Part shown: positions 16,354 through 23,440 of the stretch, one piece after another
Position numbering within the stretch: position 1 is the stretch's first letter
Layout: each line of letters begins with the position of its first letter
Origin: Candidatus Gemmiger stercoripullorum
GTDB taxonomy: Bacteria; Bacillota; Clostridia; Oscillospirales; Ruminococcaceae
Assembly: GCA_019119365.1 (NCBI GenBank)
Contig: DWXD01000069.1
Coordinates: 1 to 59,024 of the forward strand
Direction of reading: 5' to 3'
Length of the DNA: 59,024 nucleotides
Translations under genes and position numbers: made by a program
Notes under the pieces: model-generated
The model's database searches: none
The model's input: only the letters and a program-made list of their open reading frames with translations
Told to the model about the DNA's origin: nothing

Positions 16354-16914
16354 TCACAGCCCCAACTCCTGCCGCAGCTGTACAAGCCAGGCGGGCGGTG
16401 TATCGGTGGCGGGCAACAGTTCGCCGTTGCGGTAGAACGCCACCACCCGGAAGCCGTTGTCGTTGTCGTAGAACGTGGCCTCGTTGCACAGCGGCAGCAG
16501 CTTGCCAAGGTCCCGGAACCGCCGGGCAAAGCGGCGCTCTACATCTTTACTGGCAATGTTGTGGCCCCCGTGCGCAACGCGGTTGGCAATGCGCTGGATG
16601 GATTCCCCGGCGGTGTCCAGGCCGACATAGTACAGCCGGACGGTGTACCCGGCGTCGCGGGCTGCACGCGCCATTTTGCGGGAAAAGCTGCCCGACAGGG
16701 TGCTTTCCTCGGTGAAGTCGATGCCCTGCGCAAGGCAATCCTGCAGGCGGGCCACAGCGGCCTGCCCGCCCGCGTATTCATCGCCGCCGAGCTGCGCGGT
16801 GATCTTGTCCGGGTCCACGATCACGCCCAGATCGTCCAGGCAGTCTTTCAGCACGCCGGACAGGCTGCTTTTGCCGGCGCCGTTGACGCCGCCCACGATT
16901 GTAAACATCGGCAT
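16354..16914 (-). CDS. Zeta-toxin-like P-loop kinase
   Basis: A 186-residue P-loop protein: Walker A GGVNGAGKSS (about 7-16), an aspartate-containing DPD segment (about 34-36) and the ESTLSG motif (about 71), as in zeta-toxin and related UDP-GlcNAc kinases. Start is the ATG at 16914, with GGGAGGTG just upstream; the longer frame would run into the tRNA-Leu terminator. Zeta toxins are normally paired with an epsilon antitoxin, but the upstream neighbour is tRNA-Leu and no small antitoxin frame is visible. It may be a housekeeping relative of the family rather than a toxin. The gene shares a bidirectional terminator with the upstream regulator gene. Confidence 0.78.
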   Translation of the reverse strand: MPMFTIVGGVNGAGKSSLSGVLKDCLDDLGVIVDPDKITAQLGGDEYAGGQAAVARLQDCLAQGIDFTEESTLSGSFSRKMARAARDAGYTVRLYYVGLDTAGESIQRIANRVAHGGHNIASKDVERRFARRFRDLGKLLPLCNEATFYDNDNGFRVVAFYRNGELLPATDTPPAWLVQLRQELGL

Positions 16915-16972
16915 GGTTATTGCACCTCCCCGGTGGATGGCCCGCGCGTTTGGCGCGGGCAGGGCCGCAAAC

Positions 16973-17002
16973 ACAAAAAGTGCCGAGACAGATGTCTCGG
17001 CA
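16973..17002 (-). terminator. Terminator of tRNA-Leu
   Basis: TGCCGAGACA (16981-16990) pairs with TGTCTCGGCA (16993-17002) around a 2-base centre, and the minus strand continues CTTTTTGTG. Confidence 0.85.
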
Positions 17003-17010
17003 CTTCGCCT

Positions 17011-17094
17011 TGGTGCGGAAGATGGGACTTGAACCCACACGTCATGGACACACGCACCTCAAACGTGCCTGTCTGCCGATTCCAGCACTTCCGC
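17011..17094 (-). tRNA. tRNA-Leu (anticodon GAG)
   Basis: An 84-nt class II tRNA. Acceptor GCGGAAG (17088-17094) pairs with CTTCCGC near the 3' end, followed by discriminator A and an encoded CCA (17011-17013). The D arm reads TGGAATCGGCAGACA. The anticodon stem is CACGT/GCGTG with loop TTGAGGT, giving GAG at 17058-17060. A variable arm (TGTCCATGACG) and the T-loop GGTTCAAGTCC follow. It reads CUC and CUU leucine codons. It has its own promoter and terminator. Confidence 0.95.
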
Positions 17095-17128
17095 TCATGC
17101 TCAGCCGTGACCCGGCGTTGCAAAGGGT

Positions 17129-17157
17129 ATTCTACCACACCGCCCGGCAAAATGCAA
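17129..17157 (-). promoter_or_regulatory. Sigma-A promoter of tRNA-Leu
   Basis: Minus strand: -35 TTGCAT (17152-17157), 17-bp spacer, -10 TAGAAT (17129-17134), about 30 bases upstream of the tRNA. Confidence 0.7.
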
Positions 17158-17230
17158 GCCCTTTTTTTGGCTTTTTTGCCGCGGCGTGTACGGCATGCAG
17201 AAACGCCGGAAAAATGCAAGCCCTTTTTGG
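17149..17230. repeat. Short direct repeat upstream of tRNA-Leu
   Basis: AAAATGCAAGCCCTTTTT occurs at 17149-17166 (continuing TTGG) and again at 17211-17228 (continuing GG). The first copy overlaps the -35 box of the tRNA-Leu promoter. Nothing else coding is seen between the tRNA and the trkA promoter. Confidence 0.6.
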
Positions 17231-17283
17231 CAAAGAAATGGCAAAGATTTTGCCTATACGGCCAAGAAACGGTTAAGAAAGTG

Positions 17284-17311
17284 TTGAATTTTGCCTGCGG
17301 TTTGCTATAAT
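17284..17311 (+). promoter_or_regulatory. Sigma-A promoter of trkA-trkH
   Basis: -35 TTGAAT (17284-17289), 16-bp spacer, perfect -10 TATAAT (17306-17311). Confidence 0.75.
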
Positions 17312-17317
17312 GGCGTG

Positions 17318-17459
17318 GAAGCCAGGGCGCACCGGAACGGCCAAAAGCAACCCTAAAGTGCCGGAAGCCTGAAGCGGACTCGCCGCAAAGCGGATAACGC
17401 CGCTCGGCTTTTTTGTGAAAACGCAGAACCGGGGCGGCCTTTGCGCCGCCCCAAAGGAG
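17318..17459 (+). promoter_or_regulatory. Structured 5' leader of trkA with terminator-like hairpin
   Basis: From about 17318 the leader ends in a branched structure: GCCG (17360-17363) can pair with CGGC before TTTTTT (17404-17413), enclosing AGCGG/CCGCT and CCGC/GCGG. A second hairpin (GGGGCGGC 17431-17438 with GCCGCCCC 17445-17452) abuts the AAAGGAG ribosome site. This looks like a transcription attenuator. I compared it with the ydaO (c-di-AMP) motif and could not match it, so no riboswitch class is assigned. Confidence 0.5.
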
Positions 17460-17469
17460 TGTATACCCT

Positions 17470-18846
17470 ATGCAGATCGTGATCGTGGGCCTGGGCAAGG
17501 TGGGCCGCGCCCTGACCGAGCAGCTGACCGCCGAAGGCCATGACATCGTCGCCATTGACAACGACGCCGAACTGACCGAGGACATCGTGAACGTCTACGA
17601 CGTGCGCGGCGTGGCGGGCAACGGCGCGTGCTACGACGTTCAGCGCGAAGCGTTCGAGGACGGCGCCGATCTGCTGATCGCCACCACCTCCAGCGACGAG
17701 ATCAACATCCTTGCCTGTCTGGTGGCCAAAAAGATCGGCACCCGCCACACCATCGCCCGCATCCGCAACCCGGAATACGAGCGCCAGCTGCGCTTCATGC
17801 GCGCCGAACTCGGCCTGTCCATGGTCATCAACCCCGAGAAAGCCACCGCGCGCGAGATCGCCCGCGTGCTGCGTTTCCCCAGCGCCATCAAGCTCGAACC
17901 GTTCTGCCGCGGCCGCTTTGAACTTATCGAATACCGCCTTGGCCCCGGCAACCCGCTGGCGGGCATGGCGCTGGCCGATTTGTACGGCAACATGCACCTG
18001 AAACTGCTGATCTGCGCGGTTGCGCGCGGGCGTGAGATCTCGATCCCCGGCGGTTCCTTTGTGCTGCAGGAAGGGGACAAGATCTACCTGACCGCCACCC
18101 CGCGCGACCTCAGCAATTTCTTCCGCCGCCTGGGGCTTTTCAAGGCGCGCGCCGCCAACCTGATGATCGTGGGCGCTTCCCGCATGGCCTACTATCTCAT
18201 CCGGGATTTGCGCGACAGCCGCATGCACATCACGGTCATCGACAGCAGCGCCGCGCGCTGCCAGGAGATGAGCGAGAAGATGCCCGGCGTTCTGGTCATC
18301 CACGGCGACGCCGCCGACAGCGAACTGCTCAACGAGGAGGGCCTGGCCGATATGGACGCCTTTGTGGCGCTGACCGGCCTGGACGAGACCAACATCATCC
18401 TTTCGATGTACGCCGCGCAGGGGGAACACTGCAAGGTCATCGCCAAGGTCAACCGCCCCTCCTTTGCGGACCTGGCCACCGCCAACGGCATGCTGGACAG
18501 CGTCGTTTCCACCTCGACCGTCACCACAGAGGCGATCCTGCAGTATGTCCGCGCGATGCAGAACACGCTCGGTTCCAACATCAAGGCGCTGCACCGCATC
18601 GTCGGCGGCCAGGTCGAAGCGCTGGAGTTCGGTGTGCGCAGGGACGCCCCCTTTGCCGGGGTGCCGCTCAAGGACCTGCCCATCCGCGCGGAGGTCCTGG
18701 TCGCCGGTATCGTGCGGCCCAACGGCGAGACCATCATCCCCTCCGGCAGCGACACGCTGCAGCCCGGCGACGATGTGGTCGTTGTGACCAACGGCGCGCG
18801 CATCCATGATCTGCGGGACATCCTGCAGGAAGGGGGCGCGCGATGA
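17470..18846 (+). CDS. trkA: Trk potassium uptake regulatory subunit TrkA
   Basis: A peripheral cytosolic subunit that gates the TrkH channel. The 458 residues form two tandem RCK units. The first NAD-binding fold begins VIVGLGKVGRAL (4-15) with the acidic AIDND (about 32-36); its RCK_C half spans about 140-215. The second fold begins MIVGASRMAYYL (about 232-243), with VIDSS (about 257), and its RCK_C half lies at about 370-455. The second glycine motif is degenerate (GASRMA), as is common. RCK_C domains of Firmicute K+ systems can bind c-di-AMP, whose synthase CdaA is encoded at 30258. The start has AAAGGAG, and the stop overlaps trkH. Confidence 0.95.
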   Translation: MQIVIVGLGKVGRALTEQLTAEGHDIVAIDNDAELTEDIVNVYDVRGVAGNGACYDVQREAFEDGADLLIATTSSDEINILACLVAKKIGTRHTIARIRNPEYERQLRFMRAELGLSMVINPEKATAREIARVLRFPSAIKLEPFCRGRFELIEYRLGPGNPLAGMALADLYGNMHLKLLICAVARGREISIPGGSFVLQEGDKIYLTATPRDLSNFFRRLGLFKARAANLMIVGASRMAYYLIRDLRDSRMHITVIDSSAARCQEMSEKMPGVLVIHGDAADSELLNEEGLADMDAFVALTGLDETNIILSMYAAQGEHCKVIAKVNRPSFADLATANGMLDSVVSTSTVTTEAILQYVRAMQNTLGSNIKALHRIVGGQVEALEFGVRRDAPFAGVPLKDLPIRAEVLVAGIVRPNGETIIPSGSDTLQPGDDVVVVTNGARIHDLRDILQEGGAR

Positions 18847-20312
18847 ACTACCGCATGGTGCTGTATGTGCTGGGGCGCATCTTTCTGGTCGAAGCCGCGC
18901 TGCTTGTGATCCCGCTGGCCTGCGCGCTGCTGTACGGCGAAAACACCTGGCTGTACTTCCTCATCCCCATTGCGGCGCTGGTGCTGCTGGGCGGGGCGCT
19001 GGGGCTGCGCCGCCCCAAAAACACAACGATCTACGCCCGCGACGGCCTTGTGGTCGCGGCGCTGGCCTGGGTGCTGCTGTCGGCGTTCGGCGCGCTGCCG
19101 TTCTATCTCTCGCGGGAGATCCCCTCGTACACCGACGCCTTTTTCGAGATGGTTTCCGGCTTTACCACGACCGGCTCGACCATCCTCACCGATGTCGAGG
19201 CCATGAGCCACGGCATGCTGTTCTGGCGCAGCTTTTCCCACTGGGTTGGCGGCATGGGCGTGCTCGTGTTCCTGATGGCCGTGCTGCCGCTGACCGACGG
19301 CCGCGCCATGCACCTGATGCGGGCCGAAGTGCCCGGCCCTTCGGTCGGCAAGATCTCCAGCCGCCTGCAGGACAGCGCCAAGATCCTGTACAAGATCTAT
19401 CTGGTCATGACCGTGCTGGAAGTCGTGCTGCTCTGCCTGGGCGGCATGCCGCTGTTCGATTCGCTCATCCACAGCTTCGGCTCGGCCGGTACCGGCGGCT
19501 TCAGCAGCAGGGCGCTCAGCGTCGGGGCGTACAACAGCCCCTATGCCGAATGGGTCATCGGCATCTTCATGCTGCTGTTCGGCATCAACTTTAACCTGTA
19601 CTACTTCCTGCTGCTGCGCCATTTCAAGGAGGCGTTGCTGTCGGAGGAGCTGCTCGTCTACCTCGGCATCGTGGCGCTGTCCACCGCGGCCATCACCGGC
19701 AACATCCTGCATCTGTGCGACGGCTTCGGCCAGGCCGTCCGCCTGGCATTTTTCCAGGTCTCGTCCATCATCACGACCACCGGCTACGCCACCACAGACT
19801 TCAACCTCTGGCCCTCGTTCTCGCGCACGATCCTTGTCATGCTCATGTTTATCGGCGCCTGCGCGGGTTCCACGGCGGGCGGCCTCAAGGTCTCGCGCGT
19901 GGTCATCCTGTTCAAGTCCGCCGCGCAGGAGGTCCGCCGCATGCTGCACCCCCACGCCGTCACCACGGTCCGCTTCGAGGGCAAACCGCTGGACGTGCGC
20001 ATGGTCAACGGTATCGGCGCGTATCTCACCGTTTACATCCTGATCTTCGCCGGGTCGGTGGTCGCGCTCTCGTTCGACGGCTTCGACCTTATCACGACCT
20101 TCACGGCGGTGGCGACCTGCTTCAACAACGTCGGCCCCGGCCTGGAGATCGTCGGCCCCATGGGCTCTTTTGCGGATTTTTCCCCCTGGTGCAAATGGCT
20201 GCTCAGCTTTGACATGCTGGCCGGGCGCCTGGAACTGTTCCCCATGCTGGCCCTGTTTTCGCCGCGCACCTGGCGCCCCCACCGCGCCCCGCGCACGGTG
20301 GTGCATCTGTAA
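18843..20312 (+). CDS. trkH: Trk potassium uptake channel subunit TrkH
   Basis: Integral membrane K+ translocating subunit of 489 residues with the four pseudo-repeated membrane-pore-membrane units of the SKT family. Selectivity-filter segments are visible as TTTGSTI, SAGTGGFS, TTTGYATT and NNVGPGLE, and the GACAGSTAGG loop of TrkH/KtrB gate regions is present. The start overlaps the trkA stop (ATGA), so the pair is translationally coupled. The C terminus (MLALFSPRTW) is normal for the family. A terminator follows. Confidence 0.95.
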   Translation: MNYRMVLYVLGRIFLVEAALLVIPLACALLYGENTWLYFLIPIAALVLLGGALGLRRPKNTTIYARDGLVVAALAWVLLSAFGALPFYLSREIPSYTDAFFEMVSGFTTTGSTILTDVEAMSHGMLFWRSFSHWVGGMGVLVFLMAVLPLTDGRAMHLMRAEVPGPSVGKISSRLQDSAKILYKIYLVMTVLEVVLLCLGGMPLFDSLIHSFGSAGTGGFSSRALSVGAYNSPYAEWVIGIFMLLFGINFNLYYFLLLRHFKEALLSEELLVYLGIVALSTAAITGNILHLCDGFGQAVRLAFFQVSSIITTTGYATTDFNLWPSFSRTILVMLMFIGACAGSTAGGLKVSRVVILFKSAAQEVRRMLHPHAVTTVRFEGKPLDVRMVNGIGAYLTVYILIFAGSVVALSFDGFDLITTFTAVATCFNNVGPGLEIVGPMGSFADFSPWCKWLLSFDMLAGRLELFPMLALFSPRTWRPHRAPRTVVHL

Positions 20313-20339
20313 TCCTTCGGTTTCGGTATTTCTTTTCGG

Positions 20340-20370
20340 GAGAGGCTCGCCGCCTCTCTCTTTTCTTTTG
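20340..20370 (+). terminator. Terminator of trkA-trkH
   Basis: GAGAGGC (20340-20346) pairs with GCCTCTC (20352-20358), followed by TCTTTTCTTTT. Confidence 0.8.
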
Positions 20371-20427
20371 CCCCGCATGCCGCCGCGCGCCGCCGCATAC
20401 ATCTGGAAAAAAGGGGAGGGGTGCGGT

Positions 20428-21207
20428 ATGAAGCGGCGTGCGGTCGGATGGGCGGTGCTGGCGGCGGGGCTGGGCCTGCTGGCCTGGTTCTGCGCGCGCC
20501 CGGCGGCCTGCCCGCACACGGCCATCCCCAACGACGTGCTCGCCGTGCAGGCCGAAGCCGCGCAGCCCGGGCGCTATGTCTGCCTGACGTTTGACGACGG
20601 CCCTTCCAAACACACCGACGCCATCGCCGCCGCCCTGGCCGAATACCATGCCCCGGCCACCTTCTTTGTCACTGCGCAGCCCGCCAACCTGCCATACTAT
20701 GACCGCCTGCCCGCGCTGCTTGCCGCCGGGCACCAGATCGCCATGCACAGCGCCAGCCATGACTATGCGGCCATCTACCAGAGCCCGGAGGCGTTCTGGC
20801 TCGACATCAAGGCGCTGCGGCAGGCGCTGGAACCCTATGTCCCGCTGGATGAACTTTACTGGCTGCGCTTTCCCGGCGGCAGCACCAACACGGTCAGCCA
20901 CCGCTACGGCGGGCGGCAGATCATGCAGCGCCTCATTGCCGAAGCCGAAGAAAAAGGCTACCGCTGGATCGACTGGAACATCTGCGGCGAGGACGCCACC
21001 GCCGCCCGCCCGGACGCCGCGCAGATCACACGCAACGTTACCGAAGGCGCCGCCGGGCGGGATGTCTGCATCGTGCTGCTGCACGACACCGCCGCCACGG
21101 CCGCGACGGTCAGGGCCCTGCCCGATATCCTCGCCTGGTTCGACGCCGAAGGCTACCGCTTCTGCACGGTGGAAGAAATGTTCTCGATGACCGACGGGGG
21201 CGGGTGA
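20428..21207 (+). CDS. Polysaccharide deacetylase (NodB domain), membrane-anchored or secreted
   Basis: A 259-residue protein likely removing N-acetyl groups from peptidoglycan or another surface glycan. An N-terminal hydrophobic segment (WAVLAAGLGLLAWFCA, about 7-22) is a signal or anchor. The NodB domain carries motif 1 TFDDGPS (about 53-59), motif 2 HSASHDY (metal histidines, about 109-115), motif 3 RFPGGS (about 149) and the late LLLHD motif (about 220). Start chosen at ATG 20428, preceded by GGGGAGGGG; the longer frame overlaps trkH and its terminator. In spore-forming Firmicutes similar proteins modify cortex or septal wall, but the sequence does not prove that role. Confidence 0.88.
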   Translation: MKRRAVGWAVLAAGLGLLAWFCARPAACPHTAIPNDVLAVQAEAAQPGRYVCLTFDDGPSKHTDAIAAALAEYHAPATFFVTAQPANLPYYDRLPALLAAGHQIAMHSASHDYAAIYQSPEAFWLDIKALRQALEPYVPLDELYWLRFPGGSTNTVSHRYGGRQIMQRLIAEAEEKGYRWIDWNICGEDATAARPDAAQITRNVTEGAAGRDVCIVLLHDTAATAATVRALPDILAWFDAEGYRFCTVEEMFSMTDGGG

Positions 21208-21414
21208 AGGCCGCGGAAAACGCCGCTTGCCAAGCCCGGCCACGCCGGGGTATAATAACCGCAAGGCGGCTGTTTGCGCAGCGGCTCGCCGGTCCGGCAA
21301 CCGCCTTTTGATGCTCTATTATACCATTTCGCTGCGCTCCATGGTATAATAGAGCAATCCTTTAAGGCGATCCTTTAAAGGCAATACTTTGGAAGGAAAA
21401 GGGGGGAGGCGGGC
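21208..21414 (+). promoter_or_regulatory. Promoter and hairpin-rich leader before the membrane protein gene
   Basis: A sigma-A promoter reads TTGCCA (21227-21232), 18-bp spacer, TATAAT (21251-21256). The transcript can at once form AAGGCGG/CCGCCTT (21263-21307) followed by TTG, a possible attenuator, then the long palindrome at 21312-21356. GGGGGAGG precedes the GTG start at 21415. Confidence 0.6.
21312..21356. repeat. 16-bp perfect inverted repeat carrying TATAAT in both arms
   Basis: TGCTCTATTATACCAT (21312-21327) and ATGGTATAATAGAGCA (21341-21356) are exact complements around 13 bases. Each strand reads TATAAT within an arm. No T-run follows, so it is not an ordinary terminator; it may be a small palindromic repeat element. 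Confidence 0.7.
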
Positions 21415-21960
21415 GTGCCCAATACGCAAAGCCGCCGCATCGCGCTGTGCGGGGTGCTGGCGGCGCTTGGCGTCGTCGTGCTGCTTGTGGGCAGCGCGCT
21501 GGGGCTCGGCACCTATGCCGCGCCGATGCTGGCCTGCTTCCTGCTGCTGCCTGCGCTGGAGGAATACGGCCCCCGCGCCGCCCTGTGCCAGTACGCGGCC
21601 ACCGCCATCCTGGCGCTGCTGCTTGTGCCGGAACCGGAGCTTTCGCTGTTCTATGCGCTGGCGCTGGGGCCCTACCCGGTGCTGCGCGCCCGGCTCGAAC
21701 GCCTGCGCCCGGCGGCGCTGCGCTGGGCGGTCAAGTTCGCCTTTTTCAACGCGGCGGTGGCGCTTGTCTATGCGCTGCTCCTGCTTGTGCTCAGCCCGCC
21801 CGGGCTCGCCGCAGAGTTTGCCGCCGCCGGGGTTCCTTACCTCGCGGCGCTGGCCGTGCTGATGAACCTGGCCTTTTTCCTGTGCGACCGCGCCGTTGCG
21901 GCGCTGGGGCGCGCCTACCGCCTGCGGCGGCGCAGAAAGCGCCGCCCGCCTGCCCCCTGA
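21415..21960 (+). CDS. Small integral membrane protein, function unknown
   Basis: A 181-residue protein with about five hydrophobic helices (IALCGVLAALGVVVLLVGSA, APMLACFLLLPAL, AATAILALLLV, AVALVYALLLLVL, LAALAVLMNLAFFLC) and an Arg/Lys-rich C-terminal tail (RLRRRRKRR) that should be cytoplasmic. The layout recalls small ECF S-component-like membrane proteins, but I recognise no specific family. GTG start at 21415 with GGGGGAGG upstream. It is probably co-transcribed with the GH13 enzyme 38 bases downstream; no shared function can be read from the sequence. Confidence 0.7.
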   Translation: MPNTQSRRIALCGVLAALGVVVLLVGSALGLGTYAAPMLACFLLLPALEEYGPRAALCQYAATAILALLLVPEPELSLFYALALGPYPVLRARLERLRPAALRWAVKFAFFNAAVALVYALLLLVLSPPGLAAEFAAAGVPYLAALAVLMNLAFFLCDRAVAALGRAYRLRRRRKRRPPAP

Positions 21961-21998
21961 TCCGGCAGACACCAGAACAAGAGAAGGAAGGACAAACT

Positions 21999-23306
21999 AT
22001 GTGGTATCAAAACGCTGTTCACTATCAGATCTACCCGCTGGGCCTGTGCGGCGCGCCGCTGCAAAACGACGGCGTCCAGGCGCACCGCCTGCGCCGCGTG
22101 CTCGGCTGGGTCGACCATATCAAAGCGCTCGGCGCGTCCTGCGTGCTGTTCAACCCGCTGTTTGAAAGCGACGCCCACGGCTACGACACGCGCGATTTTA
22201 ACAAGGTCGACTGCCGCCTGGGCGATGCGGACGACCTCAAGGCTGTCTGCGAGGCTTTGCACGCCGCCGGGCTCAAGGTCATGCTGGACGGCGTGTTCAA
22301 TCATGTCGGCCGCGGCTTCTGGGCGTTCCGAGACGTACAGGAAAAACGTTGGGACAGCCCCTATAAAGACTGGTTCCACCTGAGCTTTGACGGCAACACC
22401 AACTATAACGACGGCTTCTGGTACGAAGGCTGGGAGGGCTGCAACGAGCTTGTCAAGCTCAACCTGCACAACACCGCCGTGCGCGAACATATCTTCGACG
22501 CCGTCGCCGCCTGGGTGCGCGATTACGACATCGACGGCCTGCGCCTCGACGTCGCCTACAGCCTTGACCTTGATTTCCTCGCCGCGCTGCGCAACTTTAC
22601 AAACCAGCTCAAGCCGGATTTTGTTCTGGTGGGCGAGACGCTGCACGGCGACTATAACCGCTGGATGAACGACCACGCCTGCTATTCGGTCACAAACTAC
22701 GAATGTTACAAGGGCCTGTATTCCAGCTTCAACTCGCTCAACATGCACGAAATCGCCTACAGCCTCAACCGTCAGTTCGGCGCGGAGCCCTGGTGCCTGT
22801 ACACCGGCAAAACGCTGCTCAATTTTGCGGACAACCACGACGTCACCCGCATTGCCAGCATCCTTGCGAACAAAGAACACCTCAAACCGCTCTACGGCCT
22901 TCTGTTCGGCATGCCCGGCGTCCCGGCCGTCTACTATGGCAGCGAATGGGGGATGCCCGGCGAGAAGAAGGACGGCGACCCCGCCCTGCGCCCGGCCGTC
23001 GAGCAGCCGGAACAGAATGAGCTGACCGCCTGGATCGCCGCCCTGGCCGGGGCGCGCGCCGCCAGCCCGGCCCTGTGCGCGGGCAGCTACCGCAACATCC
23101 TTGTCCAGCCTGCGCAGCTGATCTTTGAGCGCCGCTGCGGCGACGACCGCGTGCTGGTCGCCGTCAACGCCGCGGCCGAGACCTACCACGCCGATTTCAA
23201 CGCCGAAGCCGGCTGCGCCGTCGACCTCATCACCGGCAACCCGCACGACTTTGGCGGCGGAAGCGACCTGCCGCCCTACTCCTGCGCGTTCTGGAAGACC
23301 GAGTAA
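21999..23306 (+). CDS. Glycoside hydrolase family 13 alpha-glucosidase/amylase
   Basis: A 435-residue GH13 enzyme for alpha-glucan or maltodextrin breakdown, without a signal peptide, hence probably cytoplasmic. Conserved regions: start VHYQIYPLG, region I DGVFNHVG (about 103), region II GLRLDVAYS with the nucleophile Asp (about 185), region III VGETLHG with the acid/base Glu (about 214), and region IV FADNHDVTR with the third Asp (about 279). A short C-terminal beta domain follows. ATG 21999 is preceded by GAAGGAAGGA. The close family could be maltodextrin glucosidase or neopullulanase-like. Precise specificity is not readable. Confidence 0.88.
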   Translation: MWYQNAVHYQIYPLGLCGAPLQNDGVQAHRLRRVLGWVDHIKALGASCVLFNPLFESDAHGYDTRDFNKVDCRLGDADDLKAVCEALHAAGLKVMLDGVFNHVGRGFWAFRDVQEKRWDSPYKDWFHLSFDGNTNYNDGFWYEGWEGCNELVKLNLHNTAVREHIFDAVAAWVRDYDIDGLRLDVAYSLDLDFLAALRNFTNQLKPDFVLVGETLHGDYNRWMNDHACYSVTNYECYKGLYSSFNSLNMHEIAYSLNRQFGAEPWCLYTGKTLLNFADNHDVTRIASILANKEHLKPLYGLLFGMPGVPAVYYGSEWGMPGEKKDGDPALRPAVEQPEQNELTAWIAALAGARAASPALCAGSYRNILVQPAQLIFERRCGDDRVLVAVNAAAETYHADFNAEAGCAVDLITGNPHDFGGGSDLPPYSCAFWKTE

Positions 23307-23339
23307 ACCGCCGCCCGCAACCGCAAAACAACGCCCCCC

Positions 23340-23373
23340 GCCGCCGTGCTCCCAAAAAGTGCGGCGGCTTTTT
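23340..23373 (+). terminator. Terminator downstream of the GH13 gene
   Basis: GCCGCCG (23340-23346) pairs with CGGCGGC (23362-23368), followed by TTTTT. Confidence 0.7.
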
Positions 23374-23377
23374 GCAT

Positions 23378-23407
23378 GCAAGTTTTCAACCCTTCCTGCA
23401 CATACTG
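23378..23407 (+). promoter_or_regulatory. Possible forespore (sigma-F/G type) promoter of spoIVB
   Basis: GCAAG (23378-23382), 18-bp spacer, CATACTG (23401-23407). This is near the sigma-G pattern GHATR-N18-CATNHTA, with one mismatch in each box. spoIVB is sigma-G-controlled in Bacillus subtilis. No good sigma-A promoter is visible at this place. Tentative. Confidence 0.35.
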
Positions 23408-23440
23408 TGCGGTGAACAACACAAAGGGGAGGCGAAAGCC

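Noticed and set aside
17318-17459. ydaO-type c-di-AMP riboswitch before trkA
   Set aside because: The location is suggestive, but I could not find the conserved ydaO core motifs; kept as an unassigned structured leader.
20170-20427. N-terminal extension of the polysaccharide deacetylase
   Set aside because: It overlaps the trkH end and its terminator; the ATG at 20428 has a ribosome site and a signal-anchor right after it.
18192-20531. 779-residue minus-strand frame over trkA-trkH
   Set aside because: Antisense shadow; it covers two clear coupled genes with conserved motifs on the other strand.
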